A DNA stretch of 5,926 nt from Prevotellaceae bacterium UBA5903 (GCA_002431845.1 DJEH01000145.1:1-5926), one strand, 5' to 3'. Counted from the first letter of the stretch, positions 1 through 5,926 are shown. Numbers and translations: made by a program. Notes: generated from the letters alone by a model not told the origin.

Positions 1-2169
1 CCGATAGCTAACATAGGTCATGATGCAGAACTTAGCATTGTACAAGGCAATAGGAATAAGATGAAGCAGCACTTTTTATACTTTGTGCTTAATCATCCGA
101 GCGACCTTGTAAGTGTGAGTGATTTGTACTTGAAGTATGACCCTATTACAGACGAGTGGAAATCGGTATTCTGTGATACGATTGAGGATGGTGATAGTGC
201 AGAGGTAGTTGCTCAAAAGGTGGAAGCGTTTAATGAGCGGATGGAAGCATTGTGCGACCAAAAGCCCGATGAGTATAAACGTTCAAAGGATGCAAAGGCA
301 ATTCCTTATAGAGTTGTGACAAACCACAATTTGAATGAGCATCAAGTGTATGTAAAGGTGCTTGGTAAGGATTATGTATTGACTATCAACGGCAACCCAG
401 AAGCGGCACAAGCATTGAATGGATTGACTAATCCCGAAATTAATCAAGCACCTCAAGCTAAAATTATAAGATGGTTAAATAACGGACTTTCTCAATTGTA
501 CACAGCAAAGAATGCCGTGTTTACTGCAACGAACTTTAGTAGAGATGCAATCTTTGCTAATACAATGGTATGGGCGAAAGAGAGCAAGGGGTATGCAATA
601 AAGTTCCATATAAACTTTGCTAAGGCTACAATAATGATGGGTAGACTTATGTATCTTGGTAGCAAGTTTAAACTTGATGATAAGAATGAAATGCAGAGAT
701 ACTACAAGGAGTTTGTTGCGAATGGCGGTAAGACTGGGTACACCTTTATGCACACTATAAACGACTACAAGAACGAGATAGCGAAGATGCTTGTTCAGAG
801 CCACAGAGGATATTTAAATCCTTTGGAATGGGCGAGAGGCTTAAATACTCTTGTTTGTTTAATGACGGAAGGAAGCGAGAACATTAGCCGTTTTTCGGCT
901 TACATGACGAGCCGTCAGATGGGGCGCAGTATTGAAAGAAGTATATGGGATGCTAAGGAGATAACCGTAAACTTTAACAAAAAGGGTGCAGGACATAGAG
1001 CAGCAGGAAAGTTTGAAAAAGGTAATAGGTTAAATTATCTACAAGCAGGTTTATCTTCTACTGCAAGAGGTGGTTTTGTATTTTGGAATGCAGGTATACA
1101 AGCACTAAGTAATATAAGCAGAACGTTTATAAAAAATAAGGCTAAGACGTTGGCAGCGTTTGCAGGATACTTTGCAATGGGTGCAATACTTCCCGCAATG
1201 ATAGGTGGAGCATTAGCTGCAGGTGGTGGCGATGATGATTATTTCAACTTGCCCGAGTTTGTTAGAAGAAATAATATTTGCATTAAGACAGCGAGAGGAT
1301 GGATAGTTATACCATTGCCAATTGAACTAAGAGCGTTTTATGGTTTAGGCGAACTTGCTTATTGTGCGATGAGTGGCAGAGAGAAATACACCAAAGAAGA
1401 ACTTGCTATAAAGATATTGCAACAGATGACGCAAGTATTGCCTATAGACCCATTGGAGGGTGGCGGAGGATTTAATGTTTTTATTCCGTCTGTATTAAAA
1501 CCTTTGACCGAGGTTGCATTCAATGTGGATTGGACAGGGAAACCAATCTACAAAGAAGATAAGTATAACCAAGGTATTCCCGAATGGCAAAAAGTGTATA
1601 AGGGTACAAGCCCGACACTTATAGCACTTGCACAATTTACAAGCGAGCATACCAAAAGACATGACTATGATGCAGCTGGATGGGCTGACTTTAATCCAGC
1701 TAAGGTGCAACACATTCTTGAAGGATATTTAGGTGGTGTGTATAAGGTAGGTAGTCAGCTATTAACGATCTTTGAACAAGTGATAGGCGATAAGGACGTT
1801 GATATAAGAAATGTTCCGTTTGGTTCGTCTTTCTTTAAGACCGCAGATGACAGAACGAAGTATAGTGCCATTCAGCGTAAGTACTTTGATTATATGAACG
1901 AGGCGGAACGTAATTATCACACGCTGAAAGAGCATGAGGAAAAAGCCAAAGATGGAGATATTCTTGAAGAAGCAAGATATTATGACATGTTGAATAGTGA
2001 AGATGGTGCAAGGATAGAAATCTACAAAGAGTACAAGAATGATATTAAGGAGATAAGAGATAAGATGAAAGAAGAAAATCCCGACACGCCCGAATACGAA
2101 GAGTTGAATAAAGAGTTGATGGATAAGTATAGCGAGGTGGTTCAAATGATGGATGCCACAAGAAATTAA
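1..2169 (+). CDS. Large polyvalent protein with LPD38-like region (5'-partial), phage virion/ejection-associated
   Basis: The frame is open from base 1, giving 20 in-frame codons before the first ATG at 61. It is therefore probably the C-terminal part of a longer protein, although an AGGA upstream of 61 leaves an internal start possible. Numbering from that Met, residues 146-172 contain a 'LNNGLSQLYTAKN...NFSRD' block like the segment that introduces LPD38 regions. Residues 280-345 hold the 'TVNFNKKG' and 'LNYLQAGLSSTARGG' stretches. Residues 363-390 are a hydrophobic Ala/Gly-rich membrane-like segment, followed by 'DDDYFNLPEFVRRNN' and 'IPLPIELRAFYGLGEL', a typical LPD38 signature. The last 100 residues are charged and probably coiled-coil. 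Polyvalent proteins of this kind are multi-domain phage proteins thought to enter the host with the DNA; any N-terminal enzymatic domains lie outside the window. The portal gene follows. The LPD38 call is from remembered family patterns, not a search. Confidence 0.8.
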   Translation, partial: PIANIGHDAELSIVQGNRNKMKQHFLYFVLNHPSDLVSVSDLYLKYDPITDEWKSVFCDTIEDGDSAEVVAQKVEAFNERMEALCDQKPDEYKRSKDAKAIPYRVVTNHNLNEHQVYVKVLGKDYVLTINGNPEAAQALNGLTNPEINQAPQAKIIRWLNNGLSQLYTAKNAVFTATNFSRDAIFANTMVWAKESKGYAIKFHINFAKATIMMGRLMYLGSKFKLDDKNEMQRYYKEFVANGGKTGYTFMHTINDYKNEIAKMLVQSHRGYLNPLEWARGLNTLVCLMTEGSENISRFSAYMTSRQMGRSIERSIWDAKEITVNFNKKGAGHRAAGKFEKGNRLNYLQAGLSSTARGGFVFWNAGIQALSNISRTFIKNKAKTLAAFAGYFAMGAILPAMIGGALAAGGGDDDYFNLPEFVRRNNICIKTARGWIVIPLPIELRAFYGLGELAYCAMSGREKYTKEELAIKILQQMTQVLPIDPLEGGGGFNVFIPSVLKPLTEVAFNVDWTGKPIYKEDKYNQGIPEWQKVYKGTSPTLIALAQFTSEHTKRHDYDAAGWADFNPAKVQHILEGYLGGVYKVGSQLLTIFEQVIGDKDVDIRNVPFGSSFFKTADDRTKYSAIQRKYFDYMNEAERNYHTLKEHEEKAKDGDILEEARYYDMLNSEDGARIEIYKEYKNDIKEIRDKMKEENPDTPEYEELNKELMDKYSEVVQMMDATRN

Positions 2170-2199
2170 AGTTATGGTAAACGAATGGCATAAAGGACC

Positions 2200-2207
2200 T
2201 ATATTTG
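2200..2207 (+). promoter_or_regulatory. Candidate Bacteroidota-type -7 promoter box ahead of the portal gene
   Basis: TATATTTG matches the Bacteroidota sigma-ABfr -7 consensus TAnnTTTG at every fixed position, and it lies in the only sizeable intergenic gap of the plus-strand block. Transcription would begin around 2212-2216, just before the stem-loop at 2219. No convincing TTTG -33 box is visible at the expected distance upstream, so the promoter is either weak, activator-dependent or a chance match in AT-rich DNA. Confidence 0.35.
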
Positions 2208-2218
2208 TATAATAACGG

Positions 2219-2259
2219 AAGGCTAAATCACCCATAGGAAGATGTGGTGGTTTAGCCTT
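2219..2259 (+). promoter_or_regulatory. Strong 14-bp stem-loop in the portal gene leader
   Basis: Bases 2219-2232 (AAGGCTAAATCACC) pair with 2246-2259 (GGTGGTTTAGCCTT) over 14 consecutive positions, with a single T-G wobble at 2228/2250 and a 13-base loop. The 3' side continues ATATAAAAAG and has no T-tract, and the reverse strand also lacks one. It therefore fits an intrinsic terminator poorly, despite lying between two genes. If the -7 box at 2200 is used, the stem would sit at the extreme 5' end of the portal transcript, where it could stabilise the RNA or mark a processing site. A non-canonical or factor-assisted terminator after the upstream gene remains possible. The pairing is seen directly; the function is inferred. 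Confidence 0.65.
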
Positions 2260-2275
2260 ATATAAAAAGACACGT

Positions 2276-4255
2276 ATGAAGAAAAGACTTATACCCATGA
2301 GCCGTGCAACAATGCGGAGCGACAAGGAATTGGAAGATATGGACTCTGTGAAGTATGCAAGGCTTGAGCGTGGTGATAGACGAGCTATGGATATACTTTT
2401 GGAAGCACAAAAGTATTGGGATAGCATGAGCCACTTTAGGAAAGACAGAGAGCGTAACAAGCGTTATGTGTATGGAGACCAATGGGGTGATATGATACCT
2501 GTTGGTGAGAAGTGTGGTTGCAAGAAGTACATGAAAGAGGAAGACTACATTATGAAACAAGGTAATATTCCTTTGAAGAACAACCACATGAGGCGCATCA
2601 TAAAGAGTGTGTTGGGTGTGTATCGCTCGCAAGATAAAGAACCTATCTGTAATGCACGTGATAGAGATGAACAAAAGATAGGTGAAACGATGAGTACGAT
2701 ACTGCAATGTAATATGCAGTTGAATAGAATGAGCGAGGTGTATGCAAGAACGTTTGAGGATTTTTTGATAGGTGGTTTTATTGTTCATCGGAAATGGTAT
2801 GGTTGGCGCAACGAGAAGTTAGATTGTTGGACGGACTATGTGAACCCAAACAATTTTTTTATAGACAACAACATGCGTGACTTTAGAGGTTGGGATGTTA
2901 GTTTTTTGGGTGAGATACATGATATTAGTTTTGACATGGTTTGCCAACAATTTGCACAAAATGCGGATGATTATAAGTGGTTGAAAGATATATACTCGCT
3001 CTCGCACAAGCGCAATTTTTTGGGTAATAACGTTCAAGAGTTTGGCTATACGCGACCACAGAACTATGATTTTCTACTTACGGATGATATAAACCGATGC
3101 CGTGTTATAGAGGTTTGGCGCAAGGAAACAAGACCGAGATTTCGTTGTCATGACTACAACAATGGTGATGTGTTTAAGATAAATGAAGAGGACTATGACG
3201 AGTTTGTGACGCAAGAAAATGAGAAGCGCATGGCACAAGGACTTGCAGCAGGAATGAGTGAAGAAGATGTACCATTAATTAAGGCTGAATGGTTTATAGA
3301 TAGTTATTGGTACTATTATTTTCTATCCCCATTTGGGCATATCCTTGCAGAGGGTGAAACCCCTTATCAACACAAGCAGCATCCGTATGTGTTTAAGGCT
3401 TATCCTTACATAGATGGAGAGATACATGCGTTTGCCTCAGACTTTATAGACCAGCAACGATACGTGAACCGATTGGTAATATTGTACGATTGGATAATGA
3501 GAGCAAGTGCAAAGGGTGTGTTGCTTATACCAGATGATTGTGTACCCGATGGAATGTCGCCAAATGATTTTGCTTCGGAGTGGACAAAGTTTAATGGTGT
3601 GGTATTTTATACCCCGAGTAAGAGCGGTGTGATGCCACAACAAGTATCAAGTAATTCAACGAACATAGGTATAAGTGAATTGCTGAATATTCAGTTGAAG
3701 TTCTTTGAAGACATATCTGGTGTGAATGGACCATTGCAAGGGAAGCCTGGATTTAGCGGTATGAGTAATGCACTCTATACACAACAGACACAGAATGCAA
3801 CAATGAGTTTGCTTGATGTATTGGAGATATTCTCAATGTTTGTAAAGGATGCAGCGTATAAGGATGTGAAGAACATGCAGCAGTTCTATGATAGTAAGCG
3901 TGTGTTTAACATAGCTGGTAGCAGTGGTTCACAAATTGTGTATGACCCTAAGAAGATTAGAGATGTAGAGTTTGATTTGGATATTAGTGAAAGCACGACA
4001 TCGCCCGTATACAGACAAGTACAGAATGAGTTCTTGATGGAGATATGGAAGAGTGGACAAATCAGTTTGGAACAATTGTTGGAGCAAGGTAGTTTCCCAT
4101 TTGCAGATAATCTGTTGCAGAGCATTAGAAGCCAAAAGGAAGATTTGCAGAACGGCAAAATACCTGAAGGACTATCACCACAATTGCAGCAACAAGTTCA
4201 GCAAGGAGCGAACCAACAAGCGGTTGAGCAAGCGTATAATGCAATAAAAGGTTAG
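2276..4255 (+). CDS. Phage portal protein (P22-like family)
   Basis: At 659 residues this has the usual length and layout of P22-type portal proteins, the dodecameric ring at one capsid vertex through which terminase packages DNA and to which the tail attaches. The N-terminal part has 'YVYGDQWGD' (64-72) and 'GNIPLKNNHMRRIIKSVLG' (96-114), the typical opening helix block, followed by 'RDRDEQ'. Residues 188-216 carry a 'VNPNNFFIDNNMRDFRGWD' pattern common in portals. Residues 390-420 contain the 'DFIDQQRYVNRLVILYDW' helix leading into a strand, and residues 478-515 the Gly-rich 'SGVNGPLQGKPGFSG' turn before a long helix. The tail from 635 is Gln-rich. C80-G-C82 is an odd cysteine pair near the N terminus. 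The ATG at 2276 has an A-rich upstream region and no clear Shine-Dalgarno, normal for Bacteroidota. The stop is followed five bases later by the next gene. Confidence 0.9.
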   Translation: MKKRLIPMSRATMRSDKELEDMDSVKYARLERGDRRAMDILLEAQKYWDSMSHFRKDRERNKRYVYGDQWGDMIPVGEKCGCKKYMKEEDYIMKQGNIPLKNNHMRRIIKSVLGVYRSQDKEPICNARDRDEQKIGETMSTILQCNMQLNRMSEVYARTFEDFLIGGFIVHRKWYGWRNEKLDCWTDYVNPNNFFIDNNMRDFRGWDVSFLGEIHDISFDMVCQQFAQNADDYKWLKDIYSLSHKRNFLGNNVQEFGYTRPQNYDFLLTDDINRCRVIEVWRKETRPRFRCHDYNNGDVFKINEEDYDEFVTQENEKRMAQGLAAGMSEEDVPLIKAEWFIDSYWYYYFLSPFGHILAEGETPYQHKQHPYVFKAYPYIDGEIHAFASDFIDQQRYVNRLVILYDWIMRASAKGVLLIPDDCVPDGMSPNDFASEWTKFNGVVFYTPSKSGVMPQQVSSNSTNIGISELLNIQLKFFEDISGVNGPLQGKPGFSGMSNALYTQQTQNATMSLLDVLEIFSMFVKDAAYKDVKNMQQFYDSKRVFNIAGSSGSQIVYDPKKIRDVEFDLDISESTTSPVYRQVQNEFLMEIWKSGQISLEQLLEQGSFPFADNLLQSIRSQKEDLQNGKIPEGLSPQLQQQVQQGANQQAVEQAYNAIKG

Positions 4256-4260
4256 GCTTA

Positions 4261-4575
4261 ATGGTTGAGTTAATTAGAATAGGTCAGTCCTTTGTGCGTG
4301 TTAATGTTGGTAATGATATAACCATATATGACTCGTACAAAGTGACTTCGGCAAAAGACATGAGAAGCATTATAGACTATATCTATAGCAAGTATCTTAG
4401 TGAAAGAAATCACAACAGAAGAAAGTTTGATATGGTGAATGAGTGGCGCACTCATAATTTAATTTATGCTTTAGGTATGTTTAGGGAACACACCAAAGAT
4501 GTAAACTTTGAATATAGGCAATGTTTGATACTTAAGATAATTTATTGTATTTTTAGTGCAATGTATTTGCGTTAA
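4261..4575 (+). CDS. Conserved-looking small protein of unknown function with hydrophobic C-terminus
   Basis: This 104-residue protein starts five bases after the portal stop and ends ten bases before the likely start of the PI-PLC-like gene, so it belongs to the same transcription unit. Residues 1-28 look like a short beta-rich segment. Residues 31-47 form a probable helix ('AKDMRSIIDYIYSKYL'). Residues 61-87 contain a distinctive block with EWRTHNLIYALG and FREHTKD, which looks like a conserved core because of its Trp, His and charged residues. Residues 88-103 (CLILKIIYCIFSAMYL) are hydrophobic and could be an amphipathic or membrane-associated helix, although only about 16 residues long and interrupted by a Lys. 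I do not recognise a named family. Its position suggests a functional link to the enzyme downstream. A head-completion role, expected of some genes after portal, is not supported by anything visible. Confidence 0.7.
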   Translation: MVELIRIGQSFVRVNVGNDITIYDSYKVTSAKDMRSIIDYIYSKYLSERNHNRRKFDMVNEWRTHNLIYALGMFREHTKDVNFEYRQCLILKIIYCIFSAMYLR

Positions 4576-4585
4576 TATAAATAAT

Positions 4586-5134
4586 ATGATAGGAAGTCAT
4601 AATAGTGGAACAGGTGAACCGAGCAAGAATTGGTATCACAAGTTATTGATACCTTTTGCGAGGTGCCAAAGGTATAGTATTAGAGAACAATTAGTACATG
4701 GTAGTGAGCTATTTGATTTGAGGGTACGTAAATGTGGTAATAGCTACGTATTATGTCATGGCTTATGGCAATCAAAGAGTACATGGAATGATGCCCTTTG
4801 GGAAATAGATAGCTATGGTGCTTTAACGCATTGTAAATATAAGGTGCTTATAACTTACGAGGGAAAGCTAAGCGAGGTGTTGGCTGATAACTTTAGAGAT
4901 ATAGTAAAGAGTAAAGTAGCAAGGTATGAACATATAAGTCTTGTGCAGATAGCCGTAAAGAAACCTAAGTGGAGAGTGTTGTATAGCGATAATGTGACGG
5001 ATGTAAAGCAAGGTTTTATGTGTTTAGACTTTCATTCATGGCATACCTTGCTACCTATTCCGTGGTTGTGGAGTAAGTTCTATAAAAAGAAAGATGATAG
5101 TAAGAAAACTTATACTTTAGTTGATTTTCTATGA
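4586..5134 (+). CDS. Phosphatidylinositol-specific phospholipase C (PI-PLC X-domain)-like protein
   Basis: Counting from the ATG at 4586 (182 residues), the protein has the PI-PLC fingerprints in order. These are SHNSGTG with first catalytic His5, 'IREQLVHG' then 'LFDLRV' with Asp44 and Arg46, 'VLCHG' with second catalytic His58, and a C-terminal 'GFMCLDF' strand whose Asp148 matches the place of the buried Asp of bacterial PI-PLC. Spacings resemble those of Bacillus PI-PLC (His32, Asp67, Arg69, His82). Bacterial enzymes of this family cleave phosphatidylinositol to diacylglycerol and cyclic inositol phosphate. Here the barrel is compact, about 180 residues against roughly 300, and no signal peptide is visible. 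Asn6 replaces the usual bacterial Asp after the first His, as in eukaryotic PLCs. A GTG start at 4556 would add ten residues and overlap the upstream gene by 20 bases; the ATG fits better because an A/T-rich stretch precedes it. Substrate is not proven. Confidence 0.75.
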   Translation: MIGSHNSGTGEPSKNWYHKLLIPFARCQRYSIREQLVHGSELFDLRVRKCGNSYVLCHGLWQSKSTWNDALWEIDSYGALTHCKYKVLITYEGKLSEVLADNFRDIVKSKVARYEHISLVQIAVKKPKWRVLYSDNVTDVKQGFMCLDFHSWHTLLPIPWLWSKFYKKKDDSKKTYTLVDFL

Positions 5135-5138
5135 AAAG

Positions 5139-5178
5139 AATAGTGAGCTATCCCTAAAATTAGAGGTGGCTCACTATT
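5139..5178. terminator. Bidirectional intrinsic terminator at the convergent junction
   Basis: AATAGTGAGC (5139-5148) pairs perfectly with GCTCACTATT (5169-5178). Pairing continues inwards through T-G, A-T, T-G and C-G pairs. After one mismatch, three more pairs close an AAAT tetraloop at 5157-5160. The plus strand continues TGTTATT and the minus strand CTTTTCAT, so each direction has a U-rich run after the stem. It lies in the 49 bases between the stop of the PI-PLC-like gene and the stop of the minus-strand 70-residue gene, exactly where a shared terminator is expected. Confidence 0.8.
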
Positions 5179-5183
5179 TGTTA

Positions 5184-5396
5184 TTACGTAAAATCGTATT
5201 TAGAACGGAACGAGATGGTGGTAACAAATTTGAATGTTACCATGTTGTCAATTTCGGCTTTATGCTTTAGTGCTTGTTCTTTACTAAGGAAAATATAAGA
5301 ACAGATGTCACACTTGCTTGTGCCTTGTGTATTGACTATATTGGCATAGTATTTATGTCCAAAGAGATAGTCTAAGACTGCGTTAAGAACTTTCAT
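5184..5396 (-). CDS. Small hypothetical protein
   Basis: This 70-residue protein is the last gene of the minus-strand block. Its ATG overlaps the TGA of the HTH gene as ATGA, a classic translational-coupling arrangement, and its stop lies directly beside the shared terminator. It begins with a short hydrophobic helix (MKVLNAVLDYLFG) and continues with a likely beta-alpha-beta fold: 'KYYANIVNTQG' strand, a CDIC motif at residues 29-32, 'YIFLSKEQALKHKAEID' helix and 'FKFVTTISFRSKYDF' strand. The Cys pair and nearby His45 are too few for a convincing zinc site. I do not recognise a named family. The compact fold and the company of an excisionase-type protein suit a small phage or mobile-element accessory protein, but no function can be given. 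Confidence 0.65.
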   Translation of the reverse strand: MKVLNAVLDYLFGHKYYANIVNTQGTSKCDICSYIFLSKEQALKHKAEIDNMVTFKFVTTISFRSKYDFT

Positions 5397-5623
5397 TGTT
5401 TGTTGCTGTTTAAGTATTTATCTAATTCGCTTCTATCAAAGATGAGAACTTTGCCATTTGGCTTGCGTGCTTTAATCCTTTTGTCGGAAACAAGTTTATA
5501 TACTGTTTGAATGGCAAGTCCGAGATAGTTTGCTGCTTCATTTGCAGTGAAGTATTGCTTATTGAGATAGTCTAATTTTTTTAGAACCATCTCTGCAATT
5601 TTATTTAATTCTTTCTCTGTCAT
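5393..5623 (-). CDS. Excisionase-type helix-turn-helix DNA-binding protein (HTH_17/MerR-like)
   Basis: From the ATG at 5623 this is 76 residues. After an N-terminal helix (residues 2-20), residues 25-46 read 'FTANEAANYLGLAIQTVYKLV', the standard winged-HTH opening of the excisionase/HTH_17 family. A wing follows at about residues 50-62 (IKARKPNGKVLIF), then the closing helix 'DRSELDKYL'. Family members include Xis-like recombination directionality factors and small transcription regulators of phages and conjugative elements; sequence alone does not say which. No integrase is visible in the window to decide it. A TTG at 5632 would add three residues; ATG is preferred. Its start overlaps the end of the upstream 67-residue gene by 23 bases and its stop overlaps the next gene by four, so the three are probably co-translated. 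Confidence 0.85.
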   Translation of the reverse strand: MTEKELNKIAEMVLKKLDYLNKQYFTANEAANYLGLAIQTVYKLVSDKRIKARKPNGKVLIFDRSELDKYLNSNKQ

Positions 5624-5804
5624 ATGCTTCAAGTGCTTGTTGAAGTACTTGCTTGCTATTAGCTGCTTGTGAAAAGATTTCTATTTGCTCTTTATTTGAG
5701 AAAGATGCGAGTAGATTAACAATGATATAATTAGCATCCTCGTATTCTAGTTGTTCAAAGATGTCGTATATCAGTTCTTCAACGTTAATATTAGCCTTTA
5801 TCAT
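5601..5804 (-). CDS. Small acidic helical hypothetical protein
   Basis: This 67-residue protein starts at the ATG at 5804; a TTG two codons earlier at 5810 is less likely. The sequence looks almost wholly helical, with an acidic first half ('VEELIYDIFEQLEYEDANYIIVNLL' region, residues 8-32) and a Gln/Glu/Lys-rich second half (residues 36-67). No catalytic or metal-binding motif is visible, and I do not recognise a family. Its start overlaps the end of the gene upstream by 14 bases and its end overlaps the HTH gene by 23 bases. This tight packing supports it being translated, even though it is short. A role as a small protein-binding or regulatory partner of the HTH protein would be guesswork. 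Confidence 0.6.
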   Translation of the reverse strand: MIKANINVEELIYDIFEQLEYEDANYIIVNLLASFSNKEQIEIFSQAANSKQVLQQALEAYDRERIK

Positions 5805-5926
5805 AGTCAAGTTCTTCTATTAGTTGTTCGTAAGATATGGTGATCCCAACCAAACGCTGTGTAACACGTGTAACAGGAAGATAGAACTTATAGCGTGATG
5901 AACAGAACAATCCGTCCTCATCATAT
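5791..5926 (-). CDS. C-terminal fragment of an unknown protein (runs off the right edge)
   Basis: The minus strand is open in frame from base 5925 down to a TAA at 5793-5791. It gives 44 residues with no Met, so the start lies outside the window. The visible part includes 'SSRYKFYLPVTRVTQRLVGI', then 'TISYEQLIEELDYDKG', which look like beta strands followed by a short acidic helix. It overlaps the start of the 67-residue gene by 14 bases, the same overlap style seen through the rest of this block, which supports it as a real gene. It is too short to assign to a family. Confidence 0.5.
   Translation of the reverse strand, partial: YDEDGLFCSSRYKFYLPVTRVTQRLVGITISYEQLIEELDYDKG

Noticed and set aside
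475..804. Minus-strand open frame (109 codons) antisense to the polyvalent gene
   Set aside because: It is fully contained in a strongly supported gene on the other strand, with no motif and no plausible operon context.
1762..2460. Long minus-strand open frame (232 codons) across the portal leader
   Set aside because: It is antisense to the end of the polyvalent gene and the start of the portal gene. Its translation is low in charged-helix character, rich in Leu/Ser/Ile/Cys and without any recognisable motif, as expected for the shadow of AT-rich coding DNA.
2258..2788. Minus-strand open frame (176 codons) antisense to portal
   Set aside because: It lies antisense mostly within the portal gene, which has strong family support. 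The translated sequence has many His, Thr and Cys residues and no family pattern.
4053..4247. Plus-strand 64-codon frame inside the 3' end of portal
   Set aside because: It lies out of frame within the portal gene, in a Gln-codon-rich repetitive stretch. Its Lys/Arg/Cys-rich product looks like a frame-shifted reading of CAA/CAG runs.
4190..4250. CAA/CAG-rich stretch resembling a short tandem repeat
   Set aside because: It encodes the Gln-rich C-terminal tail (residues 636-652) of the portal, a common feature of such tails, and shows no regular repeat unit.
4562..4569. Near-match to a -7 promoter box (TGTATTTG) before the PI-PLC-like gene
   Set aside because: It misses the conserved A at position 2 and has no clear -33 box. 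Transcription from the portal leader would already cover this gene, so a separate promoter is not needed.
1..5926. tRNA genes, CRISPR array, insertion sequence ends or attachment site
   Set aside because: I saw no cloverleaf-like segment, no spaced direct repeats, no transposase and no flanking inverted repeats. The only convincing non-coding structures are the two stem-loops listed.

Overview
This window looks like part of a tailed-phage or prophage genome from a Bacteroidota host, possibly a gut lineage. The phage assignment rests on a recognisable portal protein next to a very large LPD38-type polyvalent virion-associated protein. The host assignment is an inference. The DNA is AT-rich, starts are preceded by A-rich stretches rather than clear Shine-Dalgarno motifs, the portal leader carries a perfect Bacteroidota-type -7 box (TAnnTTTG), and the portal and excisionase-like proteins have the wording I associate with Bacteroides/Prevotella phages.

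Plus-strand block (1-5134). The window opens inside a large LPD38-type protein that ends at 2169. A 106-base leader follows, with a candidate promoter and a strong 14-bp stem-loop. Next come the portal gene (2276-4255), a 104-residue protein of unknown function (4261-4575) and a small phosphatidylinositol-specific phospholipase C (PI-PLC)-like enzyme (4586-5134). The last three genes are nearly contiguous, with gaps of 5 and 10 bases, and look like one transcription unit that may start in the leader. Portal and polyvalent protein belong to the DNA packaging and ejection machinery. The PI-PLC-like enzyme and its small upstream neighbour are cargo whose role in the phage is not known.

Convergent junction (5135-5183). 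A near-perfect stem-loop with T-rich flanks on both strands reads as a bidirectional terminator separating the two blocks.

Minus-strand block (5184-5926). Four small overlapping genes are read from the right edge inwards: the C-terminal end of an unknown protein, a 67-residue helical acidic protein, a 76-residue excisionase-type HTH protein and a 70-residue unknown protein. They overlap by 14, 23 and 4 bases and are probably translationally coupled. This has the look of an accessory or regulatory module beside the structural module.

The most noteworthy point is an apparently intact PI-PLC active-site set on a compact scaffold without a signal peptide, inside a phage morphogenesis operon. Some Bacteroidota make inositol lipids, which gives a possible substrate, but this link is an inference.
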